26,474 nucleotides of DNA from Bacteroidales bacterium UBA1181 (GTDB lineage Bacteria; Bacteroidota; Bacteroidia; Bacteroidales; Paludibacteraceae): the NCBI GenBank assembly GCA_002310215.1, contig DBYR01000009.1, positions 48,296 to 74,769 of the forward strand, read 5' to 3'. Positions 22,794 to 26,474 of the stretch are shown one piece after another (the first letter of the stretch is position 1; each line of letters opens with the position of its first letter). The notes beneath the pieces were generated by a model, which ran no database searches, had not been told where the DNA came from, and was given only the letters and a program-made list of their open reading frames with translations. The translations under genes were made by a program, and so were the position numbers.

Positions 22794-22914
22794 CTAAATA
22801 TTACCAATTCTAACCGGCAACAAGAAGCGAGACCGAACCGCCTTCCCATCCTTTTCCGCTGGAATCCATTTAGGCATTGATCGGATTGTCGATTCACCAC
22901 TTTGTGTCCGAACG
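22794..22914 (-). pseudogene. Remnant of a TonB-family energy transducer, C-terminal end only
   Basis: On the minus strand a frame ending at TAG (22796-22794) reads IRSMPKWIPAEKDGKAVRSR followed by FLLPVRIGNI. The pattern M-P-K-W-x-P-x4-G-K-A-V-x4-L-P-V is the characteristic last stretch of Bacteroidota TonB C-terminal domains. Only about 40 codons are recognisable. Upstream the frame runs into the GT2 gene in another frame with no trace of the rest of TonB, and there is no start or membrane anchor. It is therefore a decayed or truncated fragment left between two genes. Confidence 0.72.
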
Positions 22915-22933
22915 TCACAAAGGATATTATCTC

Positions 22934-23878
22934 TTATTCGAAGCGTTGTATAACCGATTGGAGGGGAAGAAGTCCTGAGTAGAGCGCTTTTTTGTTCTCC
23001 CGTACCTGCTTCAGCATCTTCACGTAGGCTATCGCAGCTTGTTTAACGACACGATGGCTCTTCGTGGGTATGATCGTGTATAGGATTATCTTCAGGAACG
23101 CCTGTATGCGAAGGCGGAGACATTCGCCTGAAGATTTATGTAAATCGTTAAATATAAATCTATTGCGAAGGAATATGCTTTGCACGTACTCTTTGCTGAA
23201 TTTGTTGTTGATGGTCTGGGAGTGGCAATGCTTGCAGAATGTCTCCTCGGTGTAGTAGCATTTCCAACCTTTCCTCCAAGCCCGTAGGCTGACGTCGAAA
23301 TCTTCGAAATAGAAGGGTGAGAAGATCTCATTGAAACCTTGTAGTTCCACCATTTTCTCGCGGCTTACCAAGGCGTTCCCTCCGCAGAGGTAGAAGGTGA
23401 ATGGTCCCTTCGTCTCCTTATTGTCTTCGTAATGGATTCTATGTTTTTTGCATTTAGGTGTCTTCTGCCCTTCTAACTTCTTCTCTCCAAGGCTGTCGCG
23501 GATTTCCGAGAAGACGCCGAATGTATCTTCTTGGTCGAAGTAGGGGATGGTCTTCTCGAAGAAATCATCGTTCAAGACCATATCATTATTTAGGAACAGG
23601 ACCAGTTCATGTTTCGCCTGGTGGAGACCACGGTTGGATGTTTTGGAGAAGCCCATGTTCTCCGTGTTCTTCAGGTAGATGACCTCTGGGTAGTTCTCCG
23701 CCAGGAACGCATCGGTACCATCGGTGGATGCGTCATCCACGACAATAGTCTCATATTGAAGGATGAGTTCGCATTCTTTTAGTGTCTTCATTAGACATGG
23801 CAGATATTTCTCCAGCAATAATTTACCGTCAAATGAGGGAATCACAACCGATATGCTTCTCTTTTTTTCCATGTTCAT
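22934..23878 (-). CDS. Glycosyltransferase family 2 protein
   Basis: This 314-residue GT-A enzyme has ISVVIPSFDG at the N-terminus, then ETIVVDDASTDGTDAFL with the nucleotide-binding acidic residues, NTENMGFSKTSNRGLHQAKH, LFLNNDM in the place of the D-x-D metal motif, LCGGNALVSREKMVEL, and FYFEDFDVSLRAWRKGW, which holds the likely catalytic acidic residue. The C-terminal ~70 residues are basic and hydrophobic (LRIQAFLKIILYTIIP), suggesting membrane attachment. It resembles rhamnosyl- and glycan-extending GT2 proteins. The acceptor is unknown. It stands alone, and a second ATG lies two codons in. No clear -7 box is seen; the leader holds a possible nested stem-loop. Confidence 0.87.
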   Translation of the reverse strand: MNMEKKRSISVVIPSFDGKLLLEKYLPCLMKTLKECELILQYETIVVDDASTDGTDAFLAENYPEVIYLKNTENMGFSKTSNRGLHQAKHELVLFLNNDMVLNDDFFEKTIPYFDQEDTFGVFSEIRDSLGEKKLEGQKTPKCKKHRIHYEDNKETKGPFTFYLCGGNALVSREKMVELQGFNEIFSPFYFEDFDVSLRAWRKGWKCYYTEETFCKHCHSQTINNKFSKEYVQSIFLRNRFIFNDLHKSSGECLRLRIQAFLKIILYTIIPTKSHRVVKQAAIAYVKMLKQVRENKKALYSGLLPLQSVIQRFE

Positions 23879-23890
23879 GCTCAGTTTTTG

Positions 23891-23939
23891 AGCGCCTTAT
23901 TTTTTGGGGGAGGGTGTTGTCCACCCTGTTTCCGGCGCT
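23891..23939. other. Nested inverted repeats just upstream of the GT2 gene
   Basis: AGCGCC (23891-23896) pairs with GGCGCT (23934-23939). Inside this, AGGGTG (23911-23916) pairs with CACCCT (23922-23927) across five bases. The structure ends 12 bases before the GT2 start codon on the minus strand and could fold in its leader. It has no T-run and matches no riboswitch I know. Confidence 0.4.
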
Positions 23940-24061
23940 GTAACGTTGAATGAGTTTGATCGCGAATTTATGGAAATATGTTGATAGGCACGCAATTAGT
24001 CCTACCAAAAAGCAGGGATTTTTATGTTGAGGCAAGCAGGATTTGCGGGTGAATGGTCTAA

Positions 24062-24099
24062 AAAGCAAAAGGGGAAGGCTCAATGAACCTTCCCCCTTT
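24062..24099 (-). terminator. Rho-independent terminator of the GH8 gene
   Basis: On the minus strand AAAGGGGGAAGG pairs with CCTTCCCCTTTT across nine bases and is followed by GCTTTTT. It lies about 20 bases after the GH8 stop codon at 24118, which is where a terminator for that gene is expected. Confidence 0.88.
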
Positions 24100-24117
24100 G
24101 GAAATCAGATGATTAGA

Positions 24118-26474
24118 TTATTTTATGATTAATCTCTTAACAGTTACATTGCCATCAGCCGTTGTGATCTTCACCAAGTAAGTGCCAGCTGGCAGATTGA
24201 TCTCTACTGCGTCGCCGTTGCTTTGGCTGTAAACGCTTTGACCTACAATGTTGATCAACTCGATGCTCTCGATATCCTTAGCACTCTTCACTACGAAGTA
24301 GTTTTGTGCAGGGTTTGGCATCAGGACGATAGCCTCGTTGGCGATGTTCTCCACGCCAGTTGAGTCCTTCTTCGGTTTGATGGTCACCTTGTAGAGCTTG
24401 CAATCCTCGAACGAATCGATAGTGGTCTCCTTCGTATAAGTTACGCCATTATATACAGATTCATTCACTTCTTTCGTCAAGATAGTAGGAGCAGGTTTCC
24501 AGATCTTGAAGCTTCCGCACAAGTGGAGCATAGCCAAGTAGTGAACCAAACCGTCGTAGTAGCGGTATTGACCAGTCATCAATTGTCCGTTCCATGCTTT
24601 CTTCAGGTTAGTTTTAACCTTGTCATCGTTTTTAGGATCGTCCATCAAAGCGAAGCATCCCACAGCGTTTGCGCCACACTCTCCAAGGGTGTATGACTCA
24701 GAACCTCCAGTACCGTCCCAGTTGAAACGAGCGTGAGAGTAACCATCATTCTCGAAATGATTAATCAAACGTGTCATCATGTTAGTTTGAGTACTCTTGT
24801 CAGCACCAAATAAGTAATAGTCCATACCCACGTTCATAGCGCAACGCATTGCATCGTACATGTACTTGTTGGAGTTCTGGCTGAATCCTCCAGTTGTAGG
24901 CTGACCATTAAATTCAGAATAGTCTGCGAACAAACCTGATGAAGAGTGACAAGATTTCTCCAAGTGACCACGGGTTGGTGCCAAGCAACTTTCCCATTTG
25001 TCTTTGTTGGTTTCGGACCATCTTGCGAACAATTCAATGAACGCTGGAAGGTCGTAAGAAGGATCACCAAAGTTCGAGCAGTTGTATGGTTGGAATGTGA
25101 TGATCTTGTAGGATTCGTTGAACAATGATCCATTGCCATTCTTCCAGAATCTTGACAAGCTGTATTGAGCATCTTTCATGTAGGAATTGTCATTCCAACG
25201 GTTTGCAGCCAAAAGCAATGCGGTTACGAAGTACATCTCACCGTCAGGAGCACAGTTGGCATCTTGAGCAGAACCGTCAGGGTTGCATTTCCATTTGAAA
25301 TAGCCATCCCACTGTCCAGATGTATGGAGCATGTGACTCTTGGCAAATTTCCAAAGTTTATCGAACTCTGTCTTATGGTTTGTCTGAACGCAGATCATCA
25401 TACCATAGGATTGACCCTCAGAACGAACATCATTGTTGTTGATGTCTTTGATGTAAGCTTCGTTACCGTTATCGTAGTATACCTTGCTATTGTTATCGCC
25501 CTTGAAATAGTGATTCCAAAGTTCATCAAGTTTTCCCTGAATCTCATCGTCTGTTTTTCCAAGATAAGTCTTGAATGGAGAAGGATATACACCGGTGTAG
25601 TATGCACCAGAAGATTTTTGTACACCATTATCGCATGAAGGGCCGAAGTATGCGCCATCTTCGTCGAAGAAGTTAGATGCGCCTGAAACGATAGTTTCTC
25701 CCTCATGGCCTTCTTCTCCCTCATGGCCCTCTTCTCCTTCGTGGCCTTCTTCCCCAGTGCTTGAACCTGCTTTGACGATTTGGACATAATCCACGTTACA
25801 GTAGCTAGTACCGAATTTCAATATCAGTGTATGTTCGCCCTTAGTGAGGGATACAGATTTCTTTCCTTTAATGGATGTGTAAGTATCCCAATCGCTGGTT
25901 GAGCTGCCTGAAAGTGTGATCAATGATTTACCGTCCAAAGTAAGATTCAGTTCGATGTCGTTGTTTCCGTTGGAAGCGCTAGCGGAGATGTCGTAGTCAC
26001 CGCTTTCCTCCACGTTGATGGTATATTTCAACCACTCGCTGTCAGTCGTATATCCTACTGCGTAGTTTGATCCACCAGATACGATATCTACACCATCGTT
26101 ACGATATTTACCGCCTTCGTTCTCGTCATCCGAGTCGCTATATCCGAAGCCGTTTCCACCCTTGTCGTAGTTCTCAGCCTCGACTTTACCAGGAATAGAG
26201 ATGGCGCCCTTGTATGGCTCCTCTGTCTCAGTTGGTTCTGGAGGTGTTGCAGGTCCTGCTCCGCAGATAGTACCTTTACCCTTGCAGCCGTTCCAGCACA
26301 TGGAAGCGTAGGTGTACTCGATGGAACCTGATCCACCACCAGCCTCGCACACGATCTTACAATCGTATACACCACCCAGTTCGACACCATTCTTTTGCCA
26401 GTTCTCAAAGTGCTCAGATACACTGATCGTTCCACAAGTACGTGCGCTGGATCTTACGGCGAACACTTGAGGGA
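24118..26474 (-). CDS. Secreted glycoside hydrolase family 8 enzyme with CBM6 and T9SS sorting domain (5' end outside window)
   Basis: The frame is open to the window edge, so the N-terminus and signal peptide are missing. At least 784 residues are present. Counting from the GTG at 26466, a cysteine-rich stretch (C36, C40, C57, C61, C68) comes first. A CBM6-like module (about 92-232, starting KVEAENYDKGGNGFGYSD) follows, then a linker of three GEEGHE units. The GH8 domain (about 262-650) has VRSE350GQSYGMM for the general acid and APD408GEMYFVTALLLAANRW. The PDGE-type motif resembles reducing-end exo-oligoxylanases more than endoglucanases. The C-terminus has MPNPAQNYF and GTYLVKITT with VKRLIIK, the type A T9SS sorting signal. 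It probably cleaves xylan-type plant glycans outside the cell. The substrate is inferred. Confidence 0.88.
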   Translation of the reverse strand, partial: PQVFAVRSSARTCGTISVSEHFENWQKNGVELGGVYDCKIVCEAGGGSGSIEYTYASMCWNGCKGKGTICGAGPATPPEPTETEEPYKGAISIPGKVEAENYDKGGNGFGYSDSDDENEGGKYRNDGVDIVSGGSNYAVGYTTDSEWLKYTINVEESGDYDISASASNGNNDIELNLTLDGKSLITLSGSSTSDWDTYTSIKGKKSVSLTKGEHTLILKFGTSYCNVDYVQIVKAGSSTGEEGHEGEEGHEGEEGHEGETIVSGASNFFDEDGAYFGPSCDNGVQKSSGAYYTGVYPSPFKTYLGKTDDEIQGKLDELWNHYFKGDNNSKVYYDNGNEAYIKDINNNDVRSEGQSYGMMICVQTNHKTEFDKLWKFAKSHMLHTSGQWDGYFKWKCNPDGSAQDANCAPDGEMYFVTALLLAANRWNDNSYMKDAQYSLSRFWKNGNGSLFNESYKIITFQPYNCSNFGDPSYDLPAFIELFARWSETNKDKWESCLAPTRGHLEKSCHSSSGLFADYSEFNGQPTTGGFSQNSNKYMYDAMRCAMNVGMDYYLFGADKSTQTNMMTRLINHFENDGYSHARFNWDGTGGSESYTLGECGANAVGCFALMDDPKNDDKVKTNLKKAWNGQLMTGQYRYYDGLVHYLAMLHLCGSFKIWKPAPTILTKEVNESVYNGVTYTKETTIDSFEDCKLYKVTIKPKKDSTGVENIANEAIVLMPNPAQNYFVVKSAKDIESIELINIVGQSVYSQSNGDAVEINLPAGTYLVKITTADGNVTVKRLIIK
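25696..25749. repeat. Three 18-bp in-frame repeats encoding the GEEGHE linker
   Basis: The unit TTCTCCCTCATGGCCTTC occurs three times in tandem at 25696, 25714 and 25732, with one to three changes. On the minus strand it encodes G-E-E-G-H-E between the CBM6 and GH8 domains. Such a repeat can gain or lose units by slippage without breaking the frame. Confidence 0.88.

Overview
The window is a stretch of chromosome from a member of the Bacteroidales (phylum Bacteroidota). The evidence is the gene content, the many promoters that match the Bacteroidota -7 box TAnnTTTG, and a glycoside hydrolase at the right edge that ends in a type A C-terminal sorting domain of the type IX secretion system. I cannot name the genus from sequence alone.

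Positions 1-3246 (+) hold the end of a leucine biosynthesis operon: the last codons of leuC, then leuD, a LeuA/CimA-type synthase and leuB, overlapping or tightly spaced. A small unknown gene follows. Positions 3680-7278 (+) hold three cell-surface sugar genes: a NodB-like polysaccharide deacetylase, a non-hydrolysing UDP-GlcNAc 2-epimerase and a GT4 glycosyltransferase.

Positions 7319-15030 are a mosaic accessory region, mostly on the minus strand. It contains an OLD/RecF-like ATPase, a four-helix-bundle-suffix gene, a DUF4143 AAA ATPase followed by an HKD (phospholipase D-type) nuclease, an AT-rich two-gene operon (a UDG-fold GDSHY protein plus a PD-(D/E)XK nuclease) and an AAA+ ATPase with a changed Walker B. 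A second HKD nuclease gene lies in two pieces: its 5' end is at 11401-11514, directly after the AT-rich operon, and its 3' end is at 8468-8656. The cassette between the two pieces carries an intact close relative of the same gene. Unusual 32-33 bp-period direct repeats sit at the promoter of the DUF4143 ATPase, and a related pair without an ATPase beside it lies at 8351-8405. This is the part of the window most likely to hold an undescribed system, probably one of defence or mobile-element conflict. That reading is inference.

Positions 15039-20421 (-) return to ordinary genes: a secreted beta-lactamase-fold serine hydrolase, argB, mscL, nudC and a metal-efflux permease with its own metal-binding C-terminal domain. 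Positions 20599-22701 (+) encode a secreted DUF6055/DUF4859 protein with an HExxH motif. A decayed TonB C-terminal fragment (22794-22914) lies between it and a GT2 glycosyltransferase. The window ends inside a large secreted enzyme (CBM6, GH8, T9SS sorting domain), read from the minus strand and cut at its N-terminus by the window edge. I saw no tRNA, rRNA, CRISPR array, transposase or integrase.
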